In this document: positions 1 to 10,429 of the stretch, in pieces
Position numbering within the stretch: position 1 is the first letter of the stretch
Layout of the letters: every line of letters begins with the position of its first letter
Source of the DNA: Phlebotomus papatasi
Taxonomy: Eukaryota > Arthropoda > Insecta > Diptera > Psychodidae
Length of the DNA: 64,000 nt
Assembly (NCBI RefSeq): GCF_024763615.1
Contig: NC_077222.1
Span: 8,308,001-8,372,000, forward strand
Direction: 5' to 3'
Notes under the pieces: model-generated
What the model saw: only the letters and a program-made list of their open reading frames with translations
Database searches by the model: none
What the model was told of the DNA's origin: nothing
Position numbers and translations under genes: made by a program

Positions 1-264
1 AATATTTTACTAAAATTATGTTTAGATTTAGTAGGCTTAAATTCAGTACACAACGCAAGAATATGATTGTTTTTTTCTTTTTTCTACAGAACAATTTTCT
101 ACGCCAGCAATTTACATGTGTATAAGATGGAGTATAATACCCAGTGTATTATACTCGGGAAAATTTATGACATTGCCTGCGCAAAATCAGCTGTCGCGAA
201 GTTTATCCAAACAGAAATTATTATCCAAAGAAATTATCCTCCGTGTTAGGAAGTGCAAATTGTG
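1..264 (+). promoter_or_regulatory. Upstream region of NDUFB2 (5' UTR and probable promoter)
   Basis: These 264 bases precede the NDUFB2 start codon. I see no TATA box at a sensible distance and no recognised element, only a short GC-richer patch near 175-205. The 60-residue open frame at 67-249 has no family features and is taken as noncoding. The transcription start cannot be placed from sequence alone. Confidence 0.4.
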
Positions 265-722
265 ATGATTTCTTCACGTAGTGCGTTATTAGGAAGATCA
301 GTAGTAAATGCCCTTCTGAGGAGCCCCAGTGGGGCTGTACAGAAGCAGGCAGTTCGCCGGGGACATGCGTAAGTCTGCTATTATTGCGATTATCGAGCAA
401 TTGAGCATTTTATAGGTTATGTTATGTAAGACAAATATCTCCGTGAATCCCTTTCAGCTGGTCCTATCGCACTGCGGCTCCACCCCATTCTAAAGGAGTC
501 ATCATTGGATCGTACATGGTGGGTGGCTTCATGTGGTGGTGGATCCTGTGGCACCTCTGGCACGAACCTGAGCACTTAACCGTGAGTTCTTTTCGAACCA
601 AATCCTCCTTCCCGGATTGAGAGTTGTTTTTGTTTTCTGTTCAGGGAGAATTCCCGTATCCGGATCCCTCAAAGTGGACTAATGCTGAACTAGGAATACC
701 CCCAGACGACGCAGATGAGTAA
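265..722 (+). CDS. NDUFB2: NADH dehydrogenase [ubiquinone] 1 beta subcomplex subunit 2 (complex I AGGG subunit)
   Basis: Three coding exons join in frame: 265-368, 458-581 and 645-722 (TAA at 720-722), giving 101 residues, the usual size for this family. Donors are GTAAGT and GTGAGT and both acceptors end in CAG, with introns of 89 and 63 bp. The protein has an N-terminal Arg/Ser-rich stretch ending in RRGHA, fitting a mitochondrial presequence. A membrane segment around GGFMWWWILWHLWHEPEH follows, then the family hallmark GEFPYPDPSKWTNAELGIPP. NDUFB2 is a single-pass accessory subunit of the inner-membrane arm of complex I. I chose the ATG at 265 because it begins the presequence-like stretch and the frame is open from there to the first donor; the upstream open frame at 67-249 is unrelated. 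The gene converges on Aldh, with the two stop codons about 200 bp apart. Identity rests on the C-terminal motif; exon joins are inferred from splice sites and phase. Confidence 0.95.
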
Positions 723-922
723 AAAATCCCCAGTTTTCGTTTATCGCGAAATTAGTGAATTTCAGAGAATCGTTAGATTTGTCGATTGACCATCCTCCAA
801 ACATTTGTAAGAATCGGCTCTGCAAAATATATTCTTTATTATTTAAAAGCTTGCTTTTACAAAAATTTTTGGAGGTATTGAAGGTATGTTTCGAGACTCC
901 TGGTAGGTCCTTGCGAAATCTT
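723..922. other. Tail-to-tail intergenic spacer between NDUFB2 and Aldh
   Basis: Only 200 bp separate the NDUFB2 and Aldh stop codons. An AATAAA hexamer on the minus strand at 835-840 lies about 85 nt past the Aldh stop and is the likely Aldh poly(A) signal. No canonical AATAAA was found for NDUFB2 on the + strand here, so its 3' UTR may overlap the Aldh 3' end. Short overlapping frames on both strands (679-984 and 755-1027) are shadows over the last Aldh exon and the spacer. Confidence 0.6.
835..840 (-). terminator. Poly(A) signal of Aldh (AATAAA)
   Basis: Plus-strand TTTATT reads AATAAA on the minus strand, about 85 nt downstream of the Aldh TAA at 923-925. It is the first canonical hexamer after the stop. 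Confidence 0.6.
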
Positions 923-3900
923 TTAGTTGTTTGTGGGCAATTTGATGCTGATTGTCTTGGTCTCCAAGTACGGTCCCAGGCCATCCTCTCCCCTGTGAAA
1001 AAATTAAATATTTTTAGAAGGATCTGATAAAGTTATGAGAGATGATTCTTACAGTTCCCTTGCTGCGCCAGATTGCTTGAATCCTCCGAATGGTGCCTGA
1101 GGTACCACGGCATCATAGCAATTTACCCTAAAAAAATTGAAAAAAAATCGTTTTAAATATTTTTTTATTAAAAAGGAAAAGAGTCAAAGCTTCAAGAAAT
1201 ACTCGAACTCGTCTTTTTAATTCTAAATTGCTCTAAAACGTCTTAAAATTTTTGTAAAATAAAAAAAATTGAATTTTTGGTCTATAAAATCAATTTTCCG
1301 ATTCCCAACCGATTCATAACCGGTTCAGATTTGTTCGGGATTCAAAGGCCTTTCGAATGAACCTAATATCTATTCCAATTAATTAATAAATATATGTTCC
1401 AGAGTCCCTTTTCAAATAAAAATTGAAAAAAAAAAACAATAAAGAAATAAATTCCATTTTTTCTTAAATACAGTTTAAAAATGATAATTCTTTACTTGAA
1501 ATACTGATTAATTTATTTTTGCTGCATAAGAATAAGCAATATTTTGGTAAAGGAGGTCAGTAAAAAATATAAATTTGACCACGGTTTGCAAAGCATTTTA
1601 GTCAGTTTCAGTGCAGTTAGTAAACTTAGTAAATTTACTCGGTAAATTTAAACTGATCATTTAATAATTCAAAGTAAGCAGTTGAAATTCAATTTGGTCA
1701 GTAATGGCTCCGGCACACCTTTTAGTTCTGTAAAATTTCATGCGATCGAAATTCACATTATCTTTTTTTCTCAAGAGTTCTACACATATCTATCGTACTT
1801 CTCTTCTTCTTTTGAACATCACACCAAATTAAAATTAGTTCAGTCCAATTTTGAGACCGAAAGAGTAGGATAGACTTATGCAAATCTTTTAAGAAAGAAA
1901 GACAAGCGAATTTTTGCTTTATGATATTTTCCTGATCTAAAAGGTGTACTAGCCTCATAAAAGCTGCAATAAACCCTTTTTTAGACCAGGAAAACTAAGA
2001 AATCAAAATTGACGGCCTGTCTTTTTCTTTCTCAATGCTTTAGGATATATATATCTCACTCTTTCATTCTTCTTCTTCTTTTAAATTTAATTTAAATATC
2101 ATTCAAATTTTGCGGTGTGACTGAATGGGATATGTAATAGGCATATCCAAAACGTTTAAGAAAGAAAGTGATGTGAATTTTGATTTCATGAAATTTTCCT
2201 GGTCTAAGATGCGCGTCCGAGGCATAATATAATTTATTGAATTATATTCATATTTTTGTAGGTTGATTTGTCTACTGATTAAAATTGATATATTTAAGCC
2301 TTTGGCACACCTTTTAGTTAGGTATAATTTCATGAAATCAAAATTCGCGTTCATTTCTTTCTCAAAAGAATTCCATAAGTCTGTCCCACTCTTTTTCAGA
2401 CTCAAAATTAGACTGAACTAAATTCCATTTGATGTGATGTTCAAAAGAAGAAGAAGAGTAGAATAGACATATGAAAAGCTTTTAAGAAGGAAAGAGATGT
2501 GAATTTTGATTTCATGAAATTTTCCTGATGTAAAAGGTATGCTAGAGCCGTTAGTAAATTATATTTGATTTTTTACTGATCAAAATTGATTTTTTACTGA
2601 CCAAAAAATTGTTTTTTTTTACTGATTCAAAGCGATTTTTTGACTAATCAAATTGATTTTTTTAATAATTTCTTTTCTTTTACTGATCTAACTACAATGT
2701 TTTTTTTTTCAAAATTTATATTTTTGCTGACGGAAATTGTATTCTTTTATTTTCTGATCTAAGTTGATTAAACTGACCAAATTTGATTTTGATGGCTCCC
2801 GTACACATTTTAGATCAGGAAAATTTCATGAAGGCGAAATTCGCTTCCCTTTCTATCTCAAATCCATTGCATATGTCTGTCTCATTCTATGGTCCTCTTC
2901 TTTTTATTTTAAATATCACAACAATTTAGTTTAACTTAATTTGGAGTGCAAAAAATGAGATAGACATATTCAAACAGTGCGAGAAAGAAAGGGATGTAAA
3001 TTTTGATTTCATGAAATTTTTCTAATCAAAAAGGTGTGCCCGAGTCATTACATATTAAATTTATATTTTACTGGACAAAATATTTTTTTACTGTCCTAAT
3101 TTTGGTTTATGTTGGACCAAAATGTTTACTGACCAAAATTGCATTGTTTAGTGTTAAAAATTTAAGTTTTACTGAACAAATTCGATTTTTTATTTAATTA
3201 AATTATGTTTTTTTTTTAATTTTTTACTGACCCAAAATTGCTTATTTGACGTCAAAATTCACGTCCTTTTCTTTCCTAAAAGCTTTGTGTATGTCTATCC
3301 CATTCATTCGCACTCTTCTTCTTCTTTTGAACGTCAGATCAAATTAAATTTAATTCAGTGCAATTTTGAGAAAGGAACCGTAAATTTTGACGTCATGAAA
3401 TTATACCGAGGTAAAAGGTGTGGCAAAGTTATTAATGTCGAAGTTGATATTTTTACCGATCTGTTTTTTGCTTACTAAAATATATTTTTTTTAAATGACC
3501 AAAATATTTTTTACTGATCAAATTCGATTTCTTATTGACCAAAATTTCTTACTGACTAAAATTTTTTTTTGCTGATCAAAATTGAAGTTTTACTGGTCAA
3601 TTTTGTTATTATGTTCTTTAACTGATCAAAGTAATTTTTTCACCTTCCAAATTGGAATTTTTATTGACCAAAATTGATTTTTTTTTAATTCACCATATTA
3701 GCTGTTTTAGTGATAAAAATTGTTTTACTAATTGCTAAATTAGATTTTTACCGTCAAAAGTAAGTTTTTTATTGATAAAAAATTCGAAAATTATTATTGT
3801 AATGACCTTTCTAACATTTTTACTACCCGAAGTATTTTTTTTACTGCTGCTGCGGTTTTTTCGTAAAATAGAAAAGAAATTAATTTGAAAATTGACCTCT

Positions 3901-6900
3901 AAATGGATCGTTTATAAATATGGTTTATAAAAAGACATATCAATAAAAAATATCTAAAAAAATATTTGAAAAATTAAAGAATTTTTTTATTCTCTTGATA
4001 TCATACTTGTATGAAAATGTCCCGCGCTGCTCTTTTTATCGCCCAATCGAAATAAAGGGGCACTTTACTTATTGCCGTGTTCAACTCTGAATCGGTTTTT
4101 AAATTTTCCCTTATTTCCTTCACTGAGTGAGAGAAATCCGAAAAAGTTAAAATAACATTTCGGAAATGTTAATTTTACCCTTAAAAAAGGTGTAAAATTA
4201 ACATTAAAAAATGTTGATATATTTTTACACCTAAAAAGTGTTAAAGTTATGAGGAAAAAAAGTTAATTGCACCTTCTTTTTTTCTCAGTGTTCAGAAAGA
4301 AAAAGACAAAAAATAAGCAAGAAAAGAATAGATGAAAAATTATTATTAAATAATTAATAATGCTCCTATACAAAGTAAACATGTGGCTAGATTTTTGCCG
4401 TTGTATAAATCGTAAACATTTCTTAAAGCAAAAGAGCCAACGATTTTCAATGTGATATGATTCGGTAATTGGTCGGAAAATGATTTTATATACAGAGCAA
4501 TCAGGCTATTGCATTCGAGAAGGTATTAACACCAGGCAATGGCTGTGCCCATTTGGGCCAATGTGTCTGCTTCAAATTGAGCTCATAAATCACTTACCAA
4601 ACTGATCCAGCTTGAACGGCTTGGGCGAACACCAGAGCATTGTTGATGTTACTGGTGATAACACCAGAGGCTAAGCCGTAGTTTGTGTTATTGGACCTCT
4701 CTATCACCTCATCCAAGGTCTTGAACTTGAAGACACTCATAACAGGGCCAAATATCTCCTCCCGAGCAATAATCATGCCATCAGTGACGCCGGAAAAGAT
4801 TGTCGGCTCAATGAAATAACCTTCATTTCCCCAACGTTTTCCGCCAAATTCCAACTTGGCCCCTTCCTTCTTGCCCGCCTCCACGTATTTTAGGATTCTA
4901 TTGAAGATTTTCTCATCGACTTGGGGCCCCTGAACTACATCTTTCTCAAAGGCATCACCCAGTTTGCGCTTCTTTACCAATTCAATTGATCTCTTGATAA
5001 ACTCATCGTATATTCCCTCTTGGACAAATGTGCGACTTCCTGCACAGCAATTTTGGCCATGATTGGCGAAAATTGCATTGTGAGCAATTTCAACTGCTTC
5101 ATCCACTAAAATGATCAAAAAAGAGAATATAATAATGTCTAATATTATTAATCTCTGATGCCTTTATTAAGTTATTCATGGGGCTTTTAAATTCTCTTTA
5201 AAAGTGAGATTTAACCTCTCTAGCGGTTATTAGACGTACTTTGGATGTTGTTGGAAATTAATTTGGATAGTCGTCCAAATTAACATTTTCAGTAAATAAG
5301 CATAAGGACTTCGAAAAAGTGAGATAACTTCTTGACTTATACTTGAATTCGAGTAATAAAGACGTAGGTAGGGTAAAATTTGAAATCTCAGATAAACCAA
5401 TTTAGAAATCGGACAATTATTTTAAAACTTTAATTTACAATTTTAAAGTGCTTTAAAATTGCATAATTACTGAATTATTAATGGATTACCTAAGTCTGAA
5501 TTTACAAATTGTTTTTTGTTCGAAATTCCGCGTTGTTCGAAATGCTAATTTTAGATAATTTGGAGCTATTGAATTTAGTATTTTTCTATTTTTTAATTTT
5601 CTTTTTTATTTTCTGTCCAGCAAAGTTACTAAGAAATTTTAAAGTTTAGCTTTGTAATATCGAGTAAACGATATTTTAGTTGATTTTTCCAAATCCGAAA
5701 TTGCAAGACAACAATGAAGTTACGGATTTGGTCAATTTTACCGGTTTTTGTCTGTCTGTTAAATATGTTTAAGACCCTGTGATTAAACGGTTAAGCGGTC
5801 TTTAAACTAGAGATTAACATTTAGCGTACTTTCCAAACTTCTGAAAATCCAAAGTAACAAGCATTTTTATCGGTTTTCCAAATTGTAATGGACAATTTTT
5901 CCTTAATGTTCAATCCTAAACTAAATTTTCCAAGGAATCTTGATTGATAAGAACTTAGAGAAGGTGTCTTCCGTATTACAGATATCGAATTTATTTTTCT
6001 AGCATCCTTTCTTCCTAGTTCTTCTCGAAACCATGCCTCGTAGATGTTTTCAAAAATTACTCATACGATTTTTGAATTTTCGAATAGGATTTAAGCGGAT
6101 TCTGGTCAAAATCCATAAAGCCAGAATCCCAAATGGGTTAAAATCCTGAAAAACCAAAATTCAGAAAAGCCAAAGCCTCGAAAGGGCCAAAATTCCGAAA
6201 AGGCCAAAATCTGGAATGAACCAAAATCTCGAAAGCCAATATCCTGAATGAAGTCCCGAATACCTAAAATCCTGTACAGTCAAATCTCGAATGGGTCAAA
6301 AGCTTAAATGGGTAAAAATGAAGAAAAGACAAAATCCCAAATGTGCCAAAATCCTGAATGAGCCGAAACCCCGAATAGCTATAATCCTGAATGGGTCAAA
6401 ATCCTGAAAGCCAAAATCCTGAAAAACCAAAATCCCGAATGTGCCAAAATCCCAATTGGGTCAAAATCCTGAACGGTCAAAATCCTGAAAAACGAAAATC
6501 CAAAATCTCGGAAAGAGTAATGCCATAATCCTAAATGGACCAAAATCCCAAGTGGGTCAAAATCCTGAAAAACCAAAAGTCCGAAAAGCCAAAGTCTCGA
6601 AAAGCCATAGTCCCGAATAAGCCAAAATCCTTAATGAGTCGAAACCCCGAATAATCCTGAATGGGTCAAAATCCTTAGAGCCAAAATCCCGAATGAGTTG
6701 AAGTCCAGAGTAGGTAAAATCCCGTATAGTCAAATCCTGAATAGCCAAAATGGAGAAAAGCCAAAATCCCGAATGGACCGAAATCTCGAAAAGCCATAAT
6801 CTCGAATGGGCCAAAATCCAAAATGGGTCAAAATCCTAAACGGGTCAAAATCTCGAAAAACCAAAATCCAAAATGCTCGGAAAGGGTAATCTATAACGGG

Positions 6901-9900
6901 TCAAAATCGTGAGTGTGTTGAACCCCCGAATAGCTACATTCCTGAATCTGTCAAAATCCCGAATGGACCAAAATCTCGAAAAGCCATTATCTCGAATGGG
7001 CCATAATCCCGAGTGGGCCAAAATCCCAAATGAGTCAAAATCCGGAAAAACCAAAATTAAAAATCTCGGAAAGGGTCAAAAGTCAAAACCCAGAAAGGGT
7101 CAAAATCCTGAGTGAGTCGAAACCCTGAAGAGCTACATTTCTGAATCTGTCAAAATCCCGAATCTGCCAAAATCTCGAATGGGCCAAAATCCTAAATAGG
7201 TCAAAATCCTGAATGAGTAAGAATTCCGAAAAACCAAAATAAAAAATCTCGCAAAGGATCAAAATCTAGAACGAGTAAAAATCCTAAGTGAGTCGAAATC
7301 CCGAATAGCTACATTTCTGAATCTGTCAAGATCCTGAAAACCAAAATTTAGAAAAGTCAAAATCTCGTAAGGGCCAAAATCCCGAAAGCCAAATTCTTAA
7401 AAGTGTCATCCCTTTCAGGAATTTGACCATTCGAGATTTTGGCTTTCGGGATTATGCACTGCACCGGTTTTAGATGTAGCATGGGCGGTATTTTTTCTCT
7501 ACTTATCAATGACCTTTAAAAATTCCTTCTACGGTTTCTTTAGGGCAATATAGTCTCATTCTGTTAGACGGTATATTTCTCTACTGATTTAAGTAAGATT
7601 GGTTTTTTGGCAGGGCTTTGAAATTGTTAGTAAATCTCTAATGGTTTAGAGTTTAAATTGATAAGGAACCGACACCGATTATTGTATTTTATCTAAATTC
7701 CTAATTTTATTTGTGTTATTTTTTATCAAAACGGAATTAAAAATTGTCTTTTTGAATTTTGGTATTTACTGACATTTTTAAAACTATTTAACACTAAAGC
7801 TACCGACCGTTTTGGGTCGTTTTGTCTAGCATGCTCGATCTAATGACAGATCGCGATAAGTAGAATATTCAACATTTTTTTCTTAGAAATATTTAAAAAA
7901 AATAAAAAAACGGCTTAAAAAAGTTTTTAAACCGGTCTTCGTAGGTTTAGTATTAAGCTTCAAAGACAAAGAATTAGAAAAATAACAGAGTACTCGATTT
8001 TCAGGAGTTCTTTCTAAATACTTCGTCAAATTAACTTTAAGCGCCACTAGTGGACAATAGTCAAACCTTGGATGTTTTAGGAAGTCATTGAATAATCTTT
8101 CGCCTTCTAGTAAATAATAATTTTAAAACTCGTTTTCAATCTACAAAATCAGAATTATTTCTTTTTCGTCCTTCAAACTAATTAGAGAGTTGATGCTAGA
8201 TAAATTCTTACTGTGTTATCACACTTGCACAGTAAGATTTTAATATGATGCACTATATCGTATCCATCGCTTTCAGTGAAACGCATTGTTTGACTTCTCT
8301 AACATAACTACTCTATTTTTCCAAAATCAGTGCAAAATATAATACAGTATTTGCTATTCAGCATTTCAATCAATCGCTACACTGTGAATATTAAATGTAT
8401 GATTTACTCCATACAGCACATTAATTGTCGCTGGTGAGAGTCCAAATGTGTAATTTCTGTGTTTGAATCATTCTATATTCAAAATTTGATCTATTTGTTG
8501 ATAAAAAAGTAGATTTGGCCCGCAAAATTTGATATAAATTGATTTATAGTATTAATGCGAAAAATTAATGCGATTTTCTCTTTAATTTTTTAATGTGAAA
8601 AATATTTATCCTTTAGATAAATTTAAACTTATTTTTACAGGCCAAGTCCACTTCTTTATCAATAAATAGAAAAACCCCAAATATTAAGTGACTCAAAGAC
8701 ACAAATAACATATTTGGACGCTCATAAGCGACAATTAATGTGAATCACATTAAAATTTTAATGTGCAAGTGTAGTGACGCCGTTAGTCAGAAATTTTCTT
8801 GGTCTTTGTATTACATTTTATATCACTTTATGTCCAGTACACAAAAAAAAATCACTGTTCTTAAGCTCCTATCACCTTCAAAAGGTTATCATCGTAAAAA
8901 TTTTAATTCATGTGAAATAAAAGTTAATTGGACGAGAGCGGTTTAAGAGATTTGTTAGCATTTGCGCGATAGTAAAAATAAAACATGTCTTACAATTGGC
9001 ATCATCGAATATAACCAGGGGGCTCTTTCCTCCAAGCTCCAGGGAGACTTTCTTGAGATTGGATTTTGCTGCGGCTTCCATGATGATTTTTCCAACATCT
9101 ACGGATCCCGTAAAAGCTACTTTATGAATGTCAGGATGGGTGGCAATGGCATATCCTGCGGTAGGGCCATATCCTGGGAGAACATTGATAACTCCTGCTG
9201 GGAAACCAGCTTCTTTGGTCAGAGCAGCACAGTAGAGAGCAGTTAGAGGAGTTGCCTCAGCTGGCTTTAGGACAATGGTACATCCGGCAGCAATTGCTGG
9301 TCCCCATTTCCATGCGAGCATGAGAATTGGGTAGTTCCAGGGAATAATCTGACCAACAACTCCCACGGGTTCCTTTCGGGTGAGGGTAAGGGATGTCCCA
9401 TCGGCTGGGATTGTATTTCCATGGATTTTATCTGCCCATCCCGCATAGTAGCGGAAGGTATCAATGGCGCAATTAATGTCGAAAACTGAATCCCCAAAGG
9501 GTTTGCCATTGTCCAGGGACTCAAGATTGGCCAGTGTGTCGATGTCTCTGGCCACAAGATCTGCTAGTTTGTTCAGCAGACGTCCTCTGGCCGAAGCATC
9601 CAAATTGCGCCATTCAGATCCCCGCGCAAATGCTTTCTTAGCAGCCGCAACGGCAACATCAACATCTTCCTAAATTTAAACATTCGGGTTTATCTTCGTT
9701 TTTCTATATATAATGTATTGAAAAATAAAGTTAAATATATACCTTATCAGCTTCAGAAATTTCGGCTATCTTTTTACAGTTTGCCGGATTAACAGTTGGG
9801 AATGTCTTCCCGCTCTTTGAATCGACAAATTCGTTGTTGATGAAGAGCTGAAAATATTATACGCATTGCATAACTTTTCTCAAGACATAATTTCGCGACA

Positions 9901-10086
9901 TTAGAGGCACGCTTTTGGAATTTGATGTTGCTATTATGAGAAAATGGAATTTATGTTCACTACCGGTAATGCTGGAGGAGGTTCTCAGGGGAGGCGCATC
10001 TTATTAGCAAAGACTCGGGGGTATTTTAATAATGTAATTAAATATTTTACCTTTGTGTACACGACTTGCTGATTTGGATTAGCCAT
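923..10086 (-). CDS. Aldh: NAD-dependent aldehyde dehydrogenase, ALDH1/ALDH2 family, cytosolic type
   Basis: Six exons join in phase: 10051-10086, 9743-9847, 8994-9669, 4598-5105, 1053-1127 and 923-992. They total 1470 nt, or 489 residues plus stop. The enzyme oxidises aldehydes (acetaldehyde- or retinal-like substrates) to acids with NAD+. Visible landmarks are IIPWNYP (Asn159), the Rossmann motif FTGS (233-236), the general base Glu258 in LELGGKSP, nucleophile Cys292 in HGQNCCAGSR, EEIFGPV, and C-terminal WVNCYDAVVPQAPFGG. It starts MANPNQQVVYTK, directly before the conserved LFINNEF core, so there is no mitochondrial presequence: ALDH1-like, although insects' single Aldh is often mitochondrial. 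All introns are GT-AG; lengths are 203, 73, 3888, 3470 and 60 bp. Codons 273, 442 and 467 are split at junctions, and each rebuilds the expected residue (Leu, Trp, Leu). SGAARELG replaces the common SG.GRELG. Identity is very secure; an alternative upstream first exon cannot be excluded. Confidence 0.96.
1705..1955. repeat. Foldback/MITE module A of the CACACCTTTTAG family
   Basis: The left end reads GGCTCCGGCACACCTTTTAG, then a TTTCATG..ATCGAAATTCAC block and a TTCTTCTTCTTTTGAAC block. The right end is its inverted copy: AAGAAAGAAAG, then TTTCCTGATCTAAAAGGTGT and AGCC. Arms of roughly 100 bp flank a short centre. The same block order recurs in the next four modules. Confidence 0.75.
1975..2224. 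repeat. Foldback/MITE module B (same family)
   Basis: The left arm retains GACCAGGAAAA, AATCAAAATTGAC, TTTCTTTCTCAA and the TTCTTCTTCTTCTTTTAAA block. The right arm has AAGAAAGAAAGTGATG, TTTTGATTTCATGAAAT and TTTTCCTGGTCTAAGATG. The outer CACACC end has decayed. Confidence 0.65.
2297..2551. repeat. Foldback/MITE module C (same family)
   Basis: The left end is GCCTTTGGCACACCTTTTAG, and the right end CCTGATGTAAAAGGTATGCT then AGAGCC. TTTCATGAAATCAAAATTCG and its inverted partner TTTTGATTTCATGAAA are both present. The centre block GTTCAAAAGAAGAAGAAG is inverted relative to module A. Confidence 0.7.
2792..3049. repeat. Foldback/MITE module D (same family)
   Basis: The left end is ATGGCTCCCGTACACATTTT then AGATCAGGAAAATTTCATG. 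The right end is TTTTGATTTCATGAAA then TCAAAAAGGTGTGCCCGAGTC. It is one of the better preserved copies and defines both termini. Confidence 0.7.
3248..3440. repeat. Foldback/MITE module E, degenerate
   Basis: The order GACGTCAAAATTCACGTCC, TTTTCTTTCCTAAAAGC, CTTCTTCTTCTTTTGAACG, then TTTTGACGTCATGAAA and GAGGTAAAAGGTGTGGC follows the family pattern, but the outer left end is missing. The 63-residue frame at 3287-3478 inside it is a by-product. Confidence 0.55.
4121..4290. mobile_element. CACTGAG-family MITE, shortened copy
   Basis: It begins CACTGAGTGAGAGAAATCCG and ends TTTTTTTCTCAGTG. A TT dinucleotide flanks both sides, like a 2-bp target duplication. At 170 bp it lacks part of the 254-bp interior seen in the copies at 46.4 and 58.8 kb. 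It lies in Aldh intron 4. Confidence 0.8.
6103..7465. mobile_element. Foldback element, tandem-subrepeat arms, copy 1 (asymmetric)
   Basis: About 1.3 kb consists of degenerate short units on the pattern TCAAAATCCCGAATGGGCC / AAAATCCTGAAAAACC. It closes with the inverted version, CGAGATTTTGGCTTTCGGGA, followed by TGCACTGCACCGGT. The left arm is hugely expanded and the right arm is only about 50 bp. Open frames at 6379-6576, 6557-6814, 6845-7054 and 6909-7115 are repeat translations (FRDFGFSGF-type periodicity), not genes. Confidence 0.8.
7788..7956. mobile_element. Small inverted-repeat element, ACTAAA/GACCGGT type, copy 1
   Basis: The ends TTAACACTAAAGCTACCGACC and (inverted) GGTCTTCGTAGGTTTAGTATTAA pair imperfectly over about 22 bp. 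A related element with the same ends lies at 51031-51293. It is noncoding. Confidence 0.6.
8215..8778. mobile_element. Long-TIR foldback element, copy 1 (the uninterrupted one)
   Basis: The left arm reads GTTATCACACTTGCACA..., CACATTAATTGTCGC, GTCCAAATGTGTAA, then GGCCCGCAAAATTTGATA. The right arm is the inverse: GGCCAAGTCCACTTC, AACATATTTGGACGC, GCGACAATTAATGTG, TTTTAATGTGCAAGTG. The left arm is interrupted near 8255-8420 by about 170 bp of unrelated sequence. The junction region near 8600-8630 is intact here, whereas copy 2 at 54.7-56.4 kb carries a 1.36-kb insertion at the same point. It lies in Aldh intron 3. Confidence 0.75.
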
Positions 10087-10145
10087 CTTCTCTAGAATTT
10101 CTCCTTTTAAATCACACGGAAATTTTATTTTTGAAACTGAATGAA
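10087..10145 (-). promoter_or_regulatory. Putative Aldh 5' UTR and initiator
   Basis: On the minus strand a TTCAGTTTC match to the arthropod initiator (TCAGT, A at 10138) lies about 52 nt upstream of the ATG, whose context is GAGAAGATGG. A second TCAGT occurs about 40 bp further upstream. No TATA box is seen. This is inference from motif and spacing only. Confidence 0.35.
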
Positions 10146-10429
10146 AACACTTCAAGCACTGGGAACTTGTCAGCAAAGACTGAAATTGAAAGTGGCCAAA
10201 CAGACGGCAATAGAACCAAGGCGCAATCTCTGTTATACTGTCAGGGTCGCATTTAGTTGGAATAAATTAAATTTATGCACTCAGAGGAAAACAGAATTGT
10301 TGTGCTTCAATATCTTATTACACATTCCAAATGAGATTAATTTTCAATTTGTTATTTATTAATTTTCTCGTAATTCTATGGAGAGTGAAAATCAAAATAT
10401 TTCTCCAGTGAAGTATATAATTAAGTTAA

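Larger units (their letters stand above)
2565..3860. repeat. Interspersed TTTTTACTGACCAAAATTGAT simple-repeat tract
   Basis: Degenerate units of about 20-25 bp around TTTTTACTGA(T/C)CAAAA fill the spaces between and after modules C, D and E (2565-2790, 3060-3245, 3475-3860). The same TTTTACTGA(T/C)CA core makes the array at 19.7-20.1 kb. Confidence 0.65.
1128..4597 (-). other. Aldh intron 4 (3.5 kb), packed with inverted-repeat modules
   Basis: The intron lies between the codon-442 halves (TG|G). Its donor is GGTAAGTG at 4598/4597 and its acceptor TTTTAG at 1129-1128. From about 1700 to 3440 it holds five degenerate copies of one foldback module, separated by TTTACTGACCAAAA-type simple sequence that continues to about 3860, and at 4121-4290 a CACTGAG-family element. 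About 1140-1700 and 3870-4120 are AT-rich with nothing recognised, except a CCGGTT-rich patch near 1290-1345 related to the repeat at 12.5 kb. Confidence 0.85.
5106..8993 (-). other. Aldh intron 3 (3.9 kb)
   Basis: The intron splits codon 273 (T|TG, Leu); donor TGTAAGAC at 8993, acceptor TTTTAG at 5107-5106. It contains the long foldback element of tandem AATCCCGAA units (6103-7455), a small inverted-repeat element (7788-7956) and a long-TIR element (8215-8778). The part nearest exon 4 (5130-6100) is AT-rich with nothing coding; 5770-5890 resembles the repeat family of the right end of the window (CGGTCTT..AAACTAGAG). Confidence 0.85.

Noticed and set aside
679..1027. Two frames of about 100 codons on opposite strands
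   Set aside because: They overlap the last Aldh exon and 3' UTR. The real minus-strand reading is the 70-bp exon at 923-992 in a frame fixed by the splice site.
6379..7115. Frames with FGFSRFWPIRDF-like repeats
   Set aside because: They translate the tandem units of foldback copy 1 and are not conserved protein repeats.
9267..9557. A 96-codon minus-strand frame and overlapping + strand frames (8962-9246, 9464-9673)
   Set aside because: They are shadows of Aldh exon 3 in other frames.
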